A DNA stretch of 64,000 bases from Pseudomonas sp. SJZ074 (GTDB lineage: Bacteria; Pseudomonadota; Gammaproteobacteria; Pseudomonadales; Pseudomonadaceae): assembly GCF_007828215.1 (NCBI RefSeq), contig NZ_VIUE01000027.1, positions 1 through 64,000 of the forward strand. The letters run 5' to 3'. The position numbers and the translations under genes were made by a program. The notes beneath the pieces are model-generated. The model ran no database searches and had not been told where the DNA came from. It worked only from the letters and a program-made list of their open reading frames with translations. How positions within the stretch are numbered: position 1 is the stretch's first letter; every line of letters begins with the position of its first letter. Of this stretch, positions 31,748-41,025 are shown piece after piece.

Positions 31748-34700
31748 TCAACCTTTCTGAATCAGCCTACTGCGTACCTCAGCCATCCCCTGCTGATCCA
31801 ATTCCATCCAGAAAACCGGCTTGCCAGCGATCAACGCCGCCGCCGGCAACCCATCGCGATACACCAGCCGATTGCTCGCCAGCGCCGGCACTTTCGCCCC
31901 TGGCAGCAATGTACCGGCCAGGTTCAGCGGGTCGACGCCGCACACCGCAACTACGCTGCCGTCGGCGGGGCGGCGACGGACTTCGCGCAATAGCGGGATG
32001 GCTTCGGGCAGGGCGAATTGCTCGCCGGCCAGGCCGCTGACGAAACGCCCGCCACGGATTTCGCCGCGTGCCTCCAGGCGATGGAAGGTGCGCAGCAACT
32101 CACGCCAGCTCGGCAGCCAATCCGCTTCCTGCTCCAGCAAGCGCCAGAACACTACGCCGTAACGCCGCAGCAGGGTCATGGCGATGTGTTCCAAGGTTTC
32201 GGACGGTGTCGGCGTGGGTCGGTTGCCTTCGGTTGGCGCGGGCTGACTGCGGCGCAACAAGGCCCAGCGGCCGGCATCGTCCATGCCGCCGACAAACGCC
32301 CCGCGCCCGCGTCGGCTGCTGCGGGCCTGGCGTTTGCTGGCGGGCGTGATCAGCGCCCGCAGCCCGGCGAAGCTGTCGGCATTCACCAGGCCGGCGCCCA
32401 CCAGCTCTTGTAAGGCGATCTCCAGTTCGGCGCGCAGCAGATGGGCTTCGTGCAGCAACTCGTCGAAAAACAGTGCCCCCTCCTCGCTGAGGGCCTGGTG
32501 GACTTTCTGCGTCTTGAGGGAGAGCTCGCTCAGTGGCGTCTGCTCTGTCAGGCTGCTCCATAGCGCGACCTGGCTACGCGGCAGCAACACCACCGGCGTA
32601 CTGCGCAGGGCCGTGGCGGAGGCTTTCTGCCGGGCGCTGAGGCGAGTCCAGATCAGCTTGCCGCTGCGACACAATTCATCGAGCCAATTGGCGGAATAGT
32701 CCTTGATCCGCGCGGGCAACAAGTCGCTGTCCCAGGCCGAGGCAGCGGCCGGGTAGCCTTCGAACTGGCTGATGATCGACGGCAGCACGGCGCTGCCCCG
32801 GCCCTGGGTCGACGGCGACAGGTGTTGCCAGTCGAACAGGAACCGCATGAAGTCCTGCAGCATCACCGGTTCGATTTCCCGGCGCAGGCGCTTGACGGTG
32901 TAGCGGTGGATGCGGGCCAGCAGATGCCGTTCGCACCATTCTTCCTGGCCGGTGCCCGGTGTGAAGCGGCCGCGCAGCACATAGCCTTGGTGTTCAAGGT
33001 GCGCCAGGGCCTGAGTGACTTGCGCTGTCGATAACCCCAACGGATAGGCGATAGCGCTCAGCGGCAGCGGGCCAAAGGCGCTGAGCCGGGCGCGGAGTAC
33101 TTCGACCACCGCTTCGTCACTGTCCCAGGGCTCATCGAACCCGGCCAGGGGTGTCAGCGCGGGTTGCCATTGGGCTTGTGGATAAACTCCTTGCAGGCAG
33201 GTCAGCCGCTCCAGTGGCACCCACAGGCCGCGCTCGGCGCTGATCTGCATATGGCTGGCGCGCCCGCGGTCGGCCAGTGCCTGCAGCCAGCCCGGCCACG
33301 ATGCGTGGGCGTGGGCTTCGCTGTCGGCGATGCAGGCCAGGCTCATCAGTGCTTCATGCATTTCATCGAGGTTGGCCGGGGTCGGCCAGGCTTCTTCCCT
33401 GACCGACTGGATGGCCTCGGCGTCCAGCGCGCCGAGGTCGTCGGTGGATTGTGGATCGCTCCAGCGCCGGTTGATAACTGCATGGGTTCGGCGCTCTTCC
33501 AGCGGCGCGTCGTCGAGGAAGGTGTAGGGCCGGGCGCTGAGGATTTCGGCCGCCAGGGGCGACGGGGCAGGCAGGTCGCGACTGATCAGGCGAACCTCGC
33601 CCGCCTCCATGCGCCGCAGCAGCGCCAGCCAGCCTTCGCTGTCCATGGCTTCGTGCAGGCAGTCGTCGAGGGTCTGCTCTATCAGCGGGTGGTCGGGGAT
33701 TTCCCGCTCGCCGGCGAGGTTCTCCAGGCAGGCGATCTGGTCGGGGAACACGCTGGCGATCAGGTCTTCGCTCTTCATCCGCTGGATCTGCGGGGCGACC
33801 TTGCGTCCGCCGGTGTAGCGCGGCAAAGCCAGCGCCACCCCGGCATTCCAGCGCCAGCGCACGCCGAACAGCGGCGCATCCAGCACCGCCTGCACCAGGA
33901 TTTGTTCGGCGCTGTGACTGTTGAGGTAGTGCCAGACCTCATCCAGCTCGAAGCTGTGACTGGTGGACAGCGACAGCACGATGGCGTCTTCGCTGGCGGC
34001 GGCCTGCAATTCGAAATTGAACGTGCGGCAGAAACGCTTGCGCAGGGCCAGGCCCCAGGCGCGGTTGATGCGGCTGCCGAATGGCGTATGGATGATCAGT
34101 TGCGTGCCGCCGGACTCGTCGAAGAACCGCTCCATCACCAGCGTGTCCTGGGACGGCAGGGCGCCGAAGGCCAGGCGGGCCGGGGCCAGGTAGTCCAGCA
34201 ATTGCTCGGCGCTGGCCAGGTTCAGTTGCAGGGTGCCGGTCAGCCAGTCGAGGGCCGGTTGCAGATTGCCGGGGGTGGCACCGAGCAGTTGATCAAGCTG
34301 TGCTTGCAGGCGGGCCACGGCCAGGGACAGTTCGGCGCTGCGTCCCGGGGCCTCACCGAGCCAGAACGGAATGGTCGGCGGCTGGCCCTGGGCGTCCTCG
34401 ACCCGCACGCGGCCGGTCTCGACGCGAATGATGCGGTAGGAGGTATTGCCGAGCTGGAACACGTCGCCGGCAATGCTCTCCACCGCGAAGTCTTCGTTGA
34501 CGCTGCCGATGTTCAGGCCCTGGGGTTCGAGCAGCACGCTGTAGTCGGCGTTATCCGGGATGGTGCCGCCGCTGGTCACGGCGGTCAGTTTGCTGCCCCG
34601 CCGCCCGCGCAGGGTGCGGGTGACCGCGTCGCGATGCAGGTAGGCACTGCGCACGCCCTGGCGACTGTTGAGGCCTTCGGCGAGCATCTGCAACAGCGCC

Positions 34701-36061
34701 TGGTAATGTCCTTCATCCAGTTCGGCATAGGGCGCGGCGCGGCGAAAGGTGTCCAGCAGTGCCTGTTCCTGCCATTCCTGGCAACTGACCTCGGCGACGA
34801 TCTGCTGGGCCAGCACGTCCAGCGGTGCCTTGGGGATGTGCAGGATGTCCAGTTCACCCCGGCGTACGCAATCGAGCAGGGCGGCGCACTCGATCAGATC
34901 GTCGCGGGTGGTGGCGAACAGACGCCCCTTGGGCGTGCCGCCGACCTGATGACCGGAGCGGCCGACCCGTTGCAGAAACGCCGAAATCGAACGGGGCGAG
35001 GCGATCTGGCACACCAGATCGACATCGCCGATGTCGATGCCCAGCTCCAGGGAAGCGGTGGCGATCAGCACCTGCAATTCGCCGCGCTTGAGCCGTTGCT
35101 CGGCATCGAGGCGAAACTCTTTCGCCAGGCTGCCATGGTGGGCGGCCACGGCATCCTTGCCCAGGCGCTCGCTCAGATGGCGGCTCAAGCGTTCGGCCAA
35201 GCGCCGGGTATTGACGAACACCAGGGTGGTGCGGTGTGCCCGGGCGAGCTCGGCGAGGCGGTTGTAGACCAATTCCCACACGTCATTGGCCATCACTGCC
35301 GAGAGCGGCACTGGTGGTACCTCGATGTCCAGGTCGCGGGGGCGGGCATGGCCGATGTCGACGATTTCGCACGAGCGGCCTTCGCCCACCAGAAAGCGTG
35401 ATACCGCTTCGATGGGCTTTTGCGTGGCGGACAGGCCGATGCGCACCAGCGGCTCGCTGCACAGCGCTTGCAGGCGTTCCAGGCTCAGGGCCAGGTGGCT
35501 GCCGCGCTTGCTGGCGGCGATGGCGTGGATTTCATCGACGATCACCGTGCGGGTGCTGGCGAGCATCTGCCGGCCGGAATCGGAGCCGAGCAGCACGTAG
35601 AGCGATTCGGGCGTGATCACCAGAATGTGCGGCGCGGCCTTGCGCATCGCCGTGCGTTCTTTCTGCGGGGTGTCGCCGGTGCGCACGGCGGTGGTGATTT
35701 GCAGGGGCGGCAGGCCCATCTGGCGCAATTGTTCGGTAATGCCGGCCAGCGGTGTTTGCAGGTTGATCCGGATGTCGTTGCTCAGGGCCTTGAGCGGCGA
35801 GACATAGACCACCAGAGTCTGGTCCGGCAGGCCACCCTGTTCCAGGCCTCGATGCACCAGCTCGTCGAGCACGGCGAGAAACGCCGTGAGGGTCTTGCCC
35901 GAGCCGGTGGGCGCGGCCACCAGGGTCGAACGACGCTGGCCGATCAACGGCCACGCCCGGGCCTGGGCGGCCGTGACCGCCGGGAAAGTCTGGCTGAACC
36001 AGGCGCGGACAGCGGGGTGGAAGCCTGCCATGGCGTGGTCGGCTGCAAGGGGCAGATTCAT
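31748..36061 (-). CDS. lhr: Large ATP-dependent DNA helicase, Lhr family
   Basis: A 1437-residue superfamily-2 helicase. The N-terminal core has Walker A APTGSGKT (residues 50-57), a DEIH box near 165 (VDEIHAIA), SATQ and the motif-VI run QRVGRSGHQ; a winged-helix/Lhr-specific region and a large C-terminal domain follow. E. coli Lhr is similar in size; family members act in DNA repair. The ATG at 36061 is chosen because further upstream the open frame reads through a REP pair. The alternative ATG at 36031 would remove ten residues. Confidence 0.92.
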   Translation of the reverse strand: MNLPLAADHAMAGFHPAVRAWFSQTFPAVTAAQARAWPLIGQRRSTLVAAPTGSGKTLTAFLAVLDELVHRGLEQGGLPDQTLVVYVSPLKALSNDIRINLQTPLAGITEQLRQMGLPPLQITTAVRTGDTPQKERTAMRKAAPHILVITPESLYVLLGSDSGRQMLASTRTVIVDEIHAIAASKRGSHLALSLERLQALCSEPLVRIGLSATQKPIEAVSRFLVGEGRSCEIVDIGHARPRDLDIEVPPVPLSAVMANDVWELVYNRLAELARAHRTTLVFVNTRRLAERLSRHLSERLGKDAVAAHHGSLAKEFRLDAEQRLKRGELQVLIATASLELGIDIGDVDLVCQIASPRSISAFLQRVGRSGHQVGGTPKGRLFATTRDDLIECAALLDCVRRGELDILHIPKAPLDVLAQQIVAEVSCQEWQEQALLDTFRRAAPYAELDEGHYQALLQMLAEGLNSRQGVRSAYLHRDAVTRTLRGRRGSKLTAVTSGGTIPDNADYSVLLEPQGLNIGSVNEDFAVESIAGDVFQLGNTSYRIIRVETGRVRVEDAQGQPPTIPFWLGEAPGRSAELSLAVARLQAQLDQLLGATPGNLQPALDWLTGTLQLNLASAEQLLDYLAPARLAFGALPSQDTLVMERFFDESGGTQLIIHTPFGSRINRAWGLALRKRFCRTFNFELQAAASEDAIVLSLSTSHSFELDEVWHYLNSHSAEQILVQAVLDAPLFGVRWRWNAGVALALPRYTGGRKVAPQIQRMKSEDLIASVFPDQIACLENLAGEREIPDHPLIEQTLDDCLHEAMDSEGWLALLRRMEAGEVRLISRDLPAPSPLAAEILSARPYTFLDDAPLEERRTHAVINRRWSDPQSTDDLGALDAEAIQSVREEAWPTPANLDEMHEALMSLACIADSEAHAHASWPGWLQALADRGRASHMQISAERGLWVPLERLTCLQGVYPQAQWQPALTPLAGFDEPWDSDEAVVEVLRARLSAFGPLPLSAIAYPLGLSTAQVTQALAHLEHQGYVLRGRFTPGTGQEEWCERHLLARIHRYTVKRLRREIEPVMLQDFMRFLFDWQHLSPSTQGRGSAVLPSIISQFEGYPAAASAWDSDLLPARIKDYSANWLDELCRSGKLIWTRLSARQKASATALRSTPVVLLPRSQVALWSSLTEQTPLSELSLKTQKVHQALSEEGALFFDELLHEAHLLRAELEIALQELVGAGLVNADSFAGLRALITPASKRQARSSRRGRGAFVGGMDDAGRWALLRRSQPAPTEGNRPTPTPSETLEHIAMTLLRRYGVVFWRLLEQEADWLPSWRELLRTFHRLEARGEIRGGRFVSGLAGEQFALPEAIPLLREVRRRPADGSVVAVCGVDPLNLAGTLLPGAKVPALASNRLVYRDGLPAAALIAGKPVFWMELDQQGMAEVRSRLIQKG

Positions 36062-36361
36062 AGAGGCAGTTATGCGGGTGGGAGGAGGAGGATGCAAGTG
36101 CCGGCTGATATCTCTGTTGTCCATGAGGGCCTCTTCGCGAGCAAGCCCGCTCCCCAAGTCGACCGCATTTTGTCTGACGAAACTCGGTAAGTTGTGGGAG
36201 CGGGCTTGCTCGCGAGGGGCCTTAAAAGGCAGCACACATTCTGGATCTGCACTTTACGGGTGACGGTTGCGCACTAAACCCGCAAAATGCAACGATTCCG
36301 GCGACGCCCGCGGGCGTTGTCGACCAAATTCTTGTGCCAACAGACTGGGCCTGCTGACTTT
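36062..36361. other. 300-base gap between divergent lhr and epimerase genes
   Basis: This gap holds a REP pair (36134-36216). Apart from that I see no open frame with family likeness and no clear promoter; the promoters of lhr (minus) and the sugar-nucleotide gene (plus) must lie here. Confidence 0.7.
36134..36216. repeat. REP pair upstream of lhr
   Basis: TTCGCGAGCAAGCCCGCTCC (36134-36153) and its inverted copy ending at 36216. The left copy has a one-base change at its end (CCCCA for CCACA). It stands between two divergent genes, an uncommon place for REP pairs. Confidence 0.92.
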
Positions 36362-37246
36362 ATGCGAATGCGCCTTATGTTACTGGGCGGCGGAAATGCC
36401 CTTGGGCAGGCGCTGATTCGCCTCGGTGCGGAAGAAGACATCGGTTTTCTCGCCCCCCGCCCCCCAGAAGATGGCTGGGATGCCGCGAGCCTGACGCAGT
36501 TGCTCGACGACACCCGCCCGGACGCCTTGATCAACCTGGCGTACTACTTCGACTGGTTTCAGGCCGAGGTCGTCAGCGAGCAGCGCCTGGCCAGCCAGGA
36601 GCGTGCGGTCGAGCGCCTGGCCGAATTGTGCCAACACCACAACATCATCTTGTTGCAACCGTCGAGCTATCGCGTGTTCGACGGCTCTCGCGCCACCGCC
36701 TACAGCGAAAAGGACGAGCCCGTGCCCCTGGGCCTGCGCGGCCAGGCCTTGTGGCGGATCGAGCAAAGTGTGCGCGCCACGTGCCCGCAACATGTGCTGC
36801 TGCGCTTCGGCTGGCTGTTGGACGACAGCGCCGACGGCATCCTCGGACGTTTTCTCGCCCGGGCCGAGCAGCCCGAAGAGCTGCTGCTGGCCGATGACCG
36901 TCGGGGCAACCCGACACCGGTGGACGACGCGGCCCGGGTGATCATCTCCGTGCTCAAGCAACTCGATTGCGCCGCGCCGCTGTGGGGCACCTATCATTAC
37001 GCCGGGCATGAGGCGACCACACCGCTGGCGCTGGGCCAGGCGATCCTCACCGAAGCCCGTGCTCTGCATCCGCTGGCAATCGAAGAGCCGACGCCCCAGG
37101 CTCACGCCGCACGGCCGGATGCCGCGGAAGAACCGCAGCACGCGGTACTGGCCTGCAAGAAAATTCTGCACACTTTCGGGATCAAACCCCGCGCCTGGCG
37201 CGCCGCGCTCCCGGGCTTACTGGATAGGTTTTATCGCCATGGCTGA
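36362..37246 (+). CDS. Sugar nucleotide-binding protein, RmlD/SDR-like
   Basis: A 294-residue Rossmann-fold protein related to dTDP-4-dehydrorhamnose reductase. The N-terminal LMLLGGGNALGQALIRLG is a nucleotide-binding loop, though less canonical than GXXGXXG of RmlD, and the segment QPSSYRVFDG stands where the catalytic Ser/Tyr region is expected. The ATG at 36362 gives the short form; the frame is open to 36287. It overlaps the next gene by eight bases. Likely acts on an activated sugar for surface polysaccharide; substrate unknown. Confidence 0.82.
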   Translation: MRMRLMLLGGGNALGQALIRLGAEEDIGFLAPRPPEDGWDAASLTQLLDDTRPDALINLAYYFDWFQAEVVSEQRLASQERAVERLAELCQHHNIILLQPSSYRVFDGSRATAYSEKDEPVPLGLRGQALWRIEQSVRATCPQHVLLRFGWLLDDSADGILGRFLARAEQPEELLLADDRRGNPTPVDDAARVIISVLKQLDCAAPLWGTYHYAGHEATTPLALGQAILTEARALHPLAIEEPTPQAHAARPDAAEEPQHAVLACKKILHTFGIKPRAWRAALPGLLDRFYRHG

Positions 37247-38168
37247 CGGTCCTGTTCTTATCACCGGCGGTGCGGGCTTCATTGGTTCGCACCTGACCGA
37301 CGCCTTGCTCGCCAAGGGACACTCGGTGCGCATCCTCGATGACCTGTCCACCGGCAAGCGCAGCAACCTGCCGTTGGACAACCCCGCCGTCGAACTGATC
37401 GAAGGCGACGTCGCCGATGCCGCCCTGGTGGCTCGGGCGATGGCCGGCTGCAGCGCCGTGGCGCACCTGGCCGCGGTGGCGTCGGTACAAGCCTCGGTGG
37501 ACGACCCGGTGCGCACTCACCAAAGCAATTTCATCGGCACCCTGAATGTCTGCGAAGCCATGCGCCAGGCCGGCGTGAAGCGGGTGTTGTTCGCCTCCAG
37601 CGCCGCGGTCTACGGCAACAACGGCGAAGGCCAGTCCATCGACGAAGAAACCACCAAGGCGCCGCTTACACCCTACGCCTCGGACAAGCTGGCCAGCGAG
37701 TTCTACCTCGACTTCTATCGTCGCCAGCATGCGCTGGAGCCGGTGGTGTTCCGCTTCTTCAACATCTACGGTCCGCGCCAGGATCCGTCCTCGCCGTATT
37801 CCGGGGTCATCAGCATCTTCAGCGAGCGGGCACAGAAGGGCTTGCCGATTACCGTATTCGGCGACGGCGAGCAGACCCGCGACTTTGTCTATGTCGAAGA
37901 CCTGGTGGACTTGCTGGTGCAGGCCATCGAGAAGCCTGAGGTGGAAATCGGGGCGGTGAACGTCGGCTGGAACCAGGCCACGACGCTCACACAACTGCTC
38001 CAGGCCCTGGCCACGGTCATCGGTGACCTGCCTCCGGTCAGCTACGGCCCGGCACGTTCGGGAGATATCCGCCATTCCCGGGCCGACAACCATCGGCTGT
38101 TGCAGCGCTTCAGCTTCCCGCAGCAAACGCCGATGAGTGTGGGGCTGGCGCGGTTGCTCGGACGCTGA
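37239..38168 (+). CDS. NAD-dependent epimerase/dehydratase (UDP-glucose 4-epimerase-like)
   Basis: A 309-residue extended short-chain dehydrogenase. The NAD-binding loop is TGGAGFIGSHL (about residues 9-19), the catalytic serine region is FASSAAVYG and the YxxxK motif is Tyr-Ala-Ser-Asp-Lys in TPYASDKLAS. The substrate segment FNIYGPRQDPSSPYSGVIS resembles UDP-hexose epimerases. The start overlaps the preceding gene, so the two form an operon. In P. aeruginosa a similar pair lies beside oprG. Confidence 0.9.
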   Translation: MADGPVLITGGAGFIGSHLTDALLAKGHSVRILDDLSTGKRSNLPLDNPAVELIEGDVADAALVARAMAGCSAVAHLAAVASVQASVDDPVRTHQSNFIGTLNVCEAMRQAGVKRVLFASSAAVYGNNGEGQSIDEETTKAPLTPYASDKLASEFYLDFYRRQHALEPVVFRFFNIYGPRQDPSSPYSGVISIFSERAQKGLPITVFGDGEQTRDFVYVEDLVDLLVQAIEKPEVEIGAVNVGWNQATTLTQLLQALATVIGDLPPVSYGPARSGDIRHSRADNHRLLQRFSFPQQTPMSVGLARLLGR

Positions 38169-38190
38169 GTTTCCAGTCGCCACAAAACCC

Positions 38191-38283
38191 ACTGTGGGAG
38201 CGGGCTTGCTCGCGAATGCGGTGGGTCAGTCACTTAACAGGTGATTGACAGAACGCATTCGCGAGCAAGCCCGCTCCCACAGT
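38191..38283. repeat. REP pair with perfect 30-bp arms between epimerase and oprG-like genes
   Basis: Arms 38191-38220 and 38254-38283 are exact inverted copies (ACTGTGGGAGCGGGCTTGC... and complement) with a 33-base spacer. The orientation is outward relative to the pair at 31646. Confidence 0.95.
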
Positions 38284-38306
38284 GATTGTGTCGCTATCGA
38301 ATTGGC

Positions 38307-39005
38307 TCAGAACTTGTAACCCAACCCCACCATGTAGATCCATGGGTCCACATCGACATTCACCTTGGCCCGGGTGCCACCGGCCACTGCGTTGTTGTCG
38401 ACATACGCCGTGGTATCGATGTCGATGTAACGGATCTGGCCATTGACCATGATGTTGTCGGTCAGCATGTAGTCGGCGCCCACTTGCCATGCCATGCCCC
38501 AGCTGTTGCTCGCCCGGAAATTGCTGAAGCCGTTGGCGCTGGCGTCGCTGCCGACGTGTTCGTCATAGATCCAGGTGTAGTTGATGCCGGCGCCGACATA
38601 CGGTTGGAATGCCGATTTGGCGTCGAGTGGGTAGTAGACCAGACTCAGGGTCGGCGGCAGATGCTTGAGGCTGCCGAGCTTGCCGTTGGCCGCGCCCAGG
38701 GCGGTGCCCTTGATCTTCACGTCGTGCTCGAACGGCGAGGCTGCCAGCAGCTCGATGCCCAGGTGGTCGGTCATCATGTAGGCGAAGTTCAAGCCCAGTT
38801 GCGTATCACTGCTCATGGTCGCCTTGCCGCCCAGGTCGGCACCGGCCAACGGGCCGCGGTCGACCTTGACGCTGGAACTGTCGGCTTGCGGATTGACGGT
38901 GATGGCGCCGGCGCGAACGATGATATCGCCGGTTGTATGGGCCTGGGCGATTGGGGCCGCGAGTGCGAGGGCGACGAGGGAAGTGCTGAGCAAGGACTTG
39001 TGCAT
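38307..39005 (-). CDS. oprG: OmpW/OprG-family outer membrane protein
   Basis: A 232-residue eight-strand beta-barrel protein. A signal peptide is clear (KSLLSTSLVALALAAPIAQA) and the chain ends in phenylalanine after VGLGYKF, as needed for outer-membrane insertion. Alternating hydrophobic residues run through the rest. The family forms a lateral channel for small hydrophobic molecules. The ATG at 39005 has GGAG upstream. It stands next to the epimerase pair and zinc operon as oprG does in P. aeruginosa. A possible ANR/FNR site is at 39068-39081. Confidence 0.9.
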   Translation of the reverse strand: MHKSLLSTSLVALALAAPIAQAHTTGDIIVRAGAITVNPQADSSSVKVDRGPLAGADLGGKATMSSDTQLGLNFAYMMTDHLGIELLAASPFEHDVKIKGTALGAANGKLGSLKHLPPTLSLVYYPLDAKSAFQPYVGAGINYTWIYDEHVGSDASANGFSNFRASNSWGMAWQVGADYMLTDNIMVNGQIRYIDIDTTAYVDNNAVAGGTRAKVNVDVDPWIYMVGLGYKF

Positions 39006-39067
39006 GGGGGCTCCAGCGGACATTTGAAAAGGATGTCCCATGGTACGGAGCGCTCTGGACCGGTCTT

Positions 39068-39081
39068 TTGACTCAGCTCAA
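39068..39081. promoter_or_regulatory. ANR/FNR-like box upstream of the oprG-like gene
   Basis: TTGACTCAGCTCAA has the core TTGA-N6-TCAA of FNR/ANR sites (consensus TTGAT-N4-ATCAA, two mismatches at the inner positions). It is centred about 70 bases before the start codon; a TACCAT on the minus strand near 39040-39045 lies at the distance of a class II -10. P. aeruginosa oprG is known to respond to low oxygen. Confidence 0.5.
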
Positions 39082-39111
39082 TGAAAGTGTGATGAGCACC
39101 TCTAAGGCCCC

Positions 39112-39195
39112 TTCGCGAGCAAGCCCGCTCCCACAGTTTAACGAGTTCCTTCAGGAGGAATGCAGTCAAATTGTGGGAGCGGGCTTGCTCGCGAA
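39112..39195. repeat. REP pair upstream of oprG-like gene
   Basis: TTCGCGAGCAAGCCCGCTCC (39112-39131, arm continuing to 39136) and its inverted copy at 39172-39195, between the DUF3299 gene end and the oprG promoter region. Confidence 0.93.
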
Positions 39196-39228
39196 AGCTA
39201 TCTCACCGGCAATAACGAACCATCGGAT

Positions 39229-39762
39229 TCACTCCGGCAGCTCATACACATAAATCTTCTCAGCTTCCATCTGGTACCCGGCATCGGCCAGTTCGCTGGT
39301 GGACGGCTTGACCTGCATCGGCCCTTCGACCCAGTACGGCTGGTACAGCTCATCGAGCTTCACCCCGACTTCGCTTTTCACATGCACGATCTGATTCGAA
39401 GGCGGTGGCGGCACATGGATGCAGGCGCCGAAATACGGCACCAGCAAAAAGTCTGTGGTACGGCCCTCCTCGCTGACTTCCAGCGGCACGATGTAGCCCG
39501 GCAAGCGAATCTGCTGGCCGTCGAGCGCCTTGACCACCGGAGCGTTGGGCAAGTCCTGTTTGGCGGCCGGGGCGGATTCGGCGGACAGTGCATTGCCCAT
39601 CTGCGACAGGTCATGCAGCGGGGTCATGTTTGGTACTTCCGGCGGCGCGTCGGGCGGGATCATTTCTGACCAGGCCAGGTCCCTTGGCTCGGCCGCCCAC
39701 AGCGGCAGGGCGACCATCATCAACAGCGCAAGCAGGGCGCGGGGCATCTTCAATGTCCTCAT
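39229..39762 (-). CDS. DUF3299 periplasmic protein of a zinc-type operon
   Basis: A 177-residue exported protein. The signal peptide is seen in MPRALLALLMMVALPLWAAEP. The conserved domain has LPGYIVPLEVSEEGRTTDFL and VPYFGACIHVPPPPSNQ, with a Cys-x-His pair that could bind metal. The ATG at 39762 overlaps the permease stop (ATGA); another ATG at 39747 would shorten the leader. Last gene of the operon. Function is unknown; the operon context points to zinc. Confidence 0.83.
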   Translation of the reverse strand: MRTLKMPRALLALLMMVALPLWAAEPRDLAWSEMIPPDAPPEVPNMTPLHDLSQMGNALSAESAPAAKQDLPNAPVVKALDGQQIRLPGYIVPLEVSEEGRTTDFLLVPYFGACIHVPPPPSNQIVHVKSEVGVKLDELYQPYWVEGPMQVKPSTSELADAGYQMEAEKIYVYELPE

Positions 39763-41024
39763 AAACGGATCGACAAGCCGTCGGCCAACGATTGGCGATA
39801 GGCGCGCCAGGCTGGCACGCTGCCCATCAGCAGGGCGGCGATCAGGATGCCAGCCATGAGCGTCCATTCATATTCGCTTGGCCAGCTCAGCGGCAGGTAC
39901 AGGCCATAGGCCGATTGTACGTAACCCTGGGCGGCGCCGATGCCGATATACAGCAAGGCCAGCCCGGCGGCCACCCCGGTCAACGCCAGGGCAAACGCTT
40001 CCAGCACCAGCAGGCTCGCGATGTGCCACGGCCGCGCACCCACCGAACGCAAGATCGCCATCTCCCGGCGGCGCTCGTTGAGGCTGGTGAGAATCGCCGT
40101 GAGCATGCCGATCAACCCGGTCAGGACCACGAATAGCGAAATCACGAACAAGGCTTTTTCCGCCGTGCCCATCAGGCTCCACAACTCTTGCAGGGCCACG
40201 CCAGGCAGGATTGCCAGCAACGGCTCGCCGCGGAATTCATTGATTTCGCGCTGCAAGGTAAAGGTGGAAATCTTGCTGTTGAGGCCGAGCATGAACGCGG
40301 TGATGGCTTGGGGTGTCAGGTCCATGTTGCGGGCCTGGTCGGCGCTGATGCGACCGCTGCCCTGGGCCGGCACGCCATTCTTCCAATCGATGTGAATCGC
40401 TTCCATGCCGCCGAGGCTGATGTGTAGCGTGCGGTCTACTGGGGTGCCGGTGCGCTTGAGGATGCCGACCACGGTGAAAGGCTTGTCGTCATGCTTGACC
40501 AGGCTGATCGCCGCCACGCCGTGGGCCAGCACCAGTTTGTCGCCGAGCTTGTAATGCAACGCCTCGGCCACTTCGGCACCGAGCACCACTTCGAACGGAT
40601 CGGTGGCAAAAGCTCGACCATCGGCCAGTTCCAGGTGCTGCTGGCGGCCGTACTGGTAATGCTCGAAATAGGCCTCGGTGGTGCCCATTACCCGATAGCC
40701 ACGATGGGAGTCACCGAGGGACATGGGGATCGCCCACTTCACTTTCGGGTTGCTGGCGAAATGTTCGAAGCTGTCCCAGCGGATGTTATTGGTGGCGTTG
40801 CCGATGCGAAACACCGAGTACAGCAGCAGGTTCACCGAGCCGGAGCGAGCGCCGACGATCAGGTCGGTGCCGCTGATGGTGCTGGCAAAACTGGCTTTTG
40901 CCTCGGTGCGCACCCGCTCCACCGCCAGCAGCAGGCAGACCGACAGGGCGATGGCGAAGGCAGTGAGGATCGCAGTGAAACGGCGGTTCGCCAGGCTGGC
41001 CATGGCTAGACGGAGCAAATACAT
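39759..41024 (-). CDS. ABC transporter permease, FtsX/MacB-like
   Basis: A 421-residue permease with one N-terminal membrane helix (FTAILTAFAIALSVCLLLAV), a large periplasmic domain (about residues 45-280) and three C-terminal helices, the layout of the MacB/FtsX/LolC family. SLNERRREMAILRSVGARP in the cytoplasmic loop is the coupling segment for the ATPase. Such permeases usually drive mechanical work in the periplasm rather than transport through the membrane. The start is one base after the ATPase stop. Confidence 0.9.
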   Translation of the reverse strand: MYLLRLAMASLANRRFTAILTAFAIALSVCLLLAVERVRTEAKASFASTISGTDLIVGARSGSVNLLLYSVFRIGNATNNIRWDSFEHFASNPKVKWAIPMSLGDSHRGYRVMGTTEAYFEHYQYGRQQHLELADGRAFATDPFEVVLGAEVAEALHYKLGDKLVLAHGVAAISLVKHDDKPFTVVGILKRTGTPVDRTLHISLGGMEAIHIDWKNGVPAQGSGRISADQARNMDLTPQAITAFMLGLNSKISTFTLQREINEFRGEPLLAILPGVALQELWSLMGTAEKALFVISLFVVLTGLIGMLTAILTSLNERRREMAILRSVGARPWHIASLLVLEAFALALTGVAAGLALLYIGIGAAQGYVQSAYGLYLPLSWPSEYEWTLMAGILIAALLMGSVPAWRAYRQSLADGLSIRL

Positions 41025-41025
41025 C

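Noticed and set aside
33164-35401. 745-codon open frame on the plus strand inside lhr
   Set aside because: Antisense shadow of the helicase, low complexity, no start signal.
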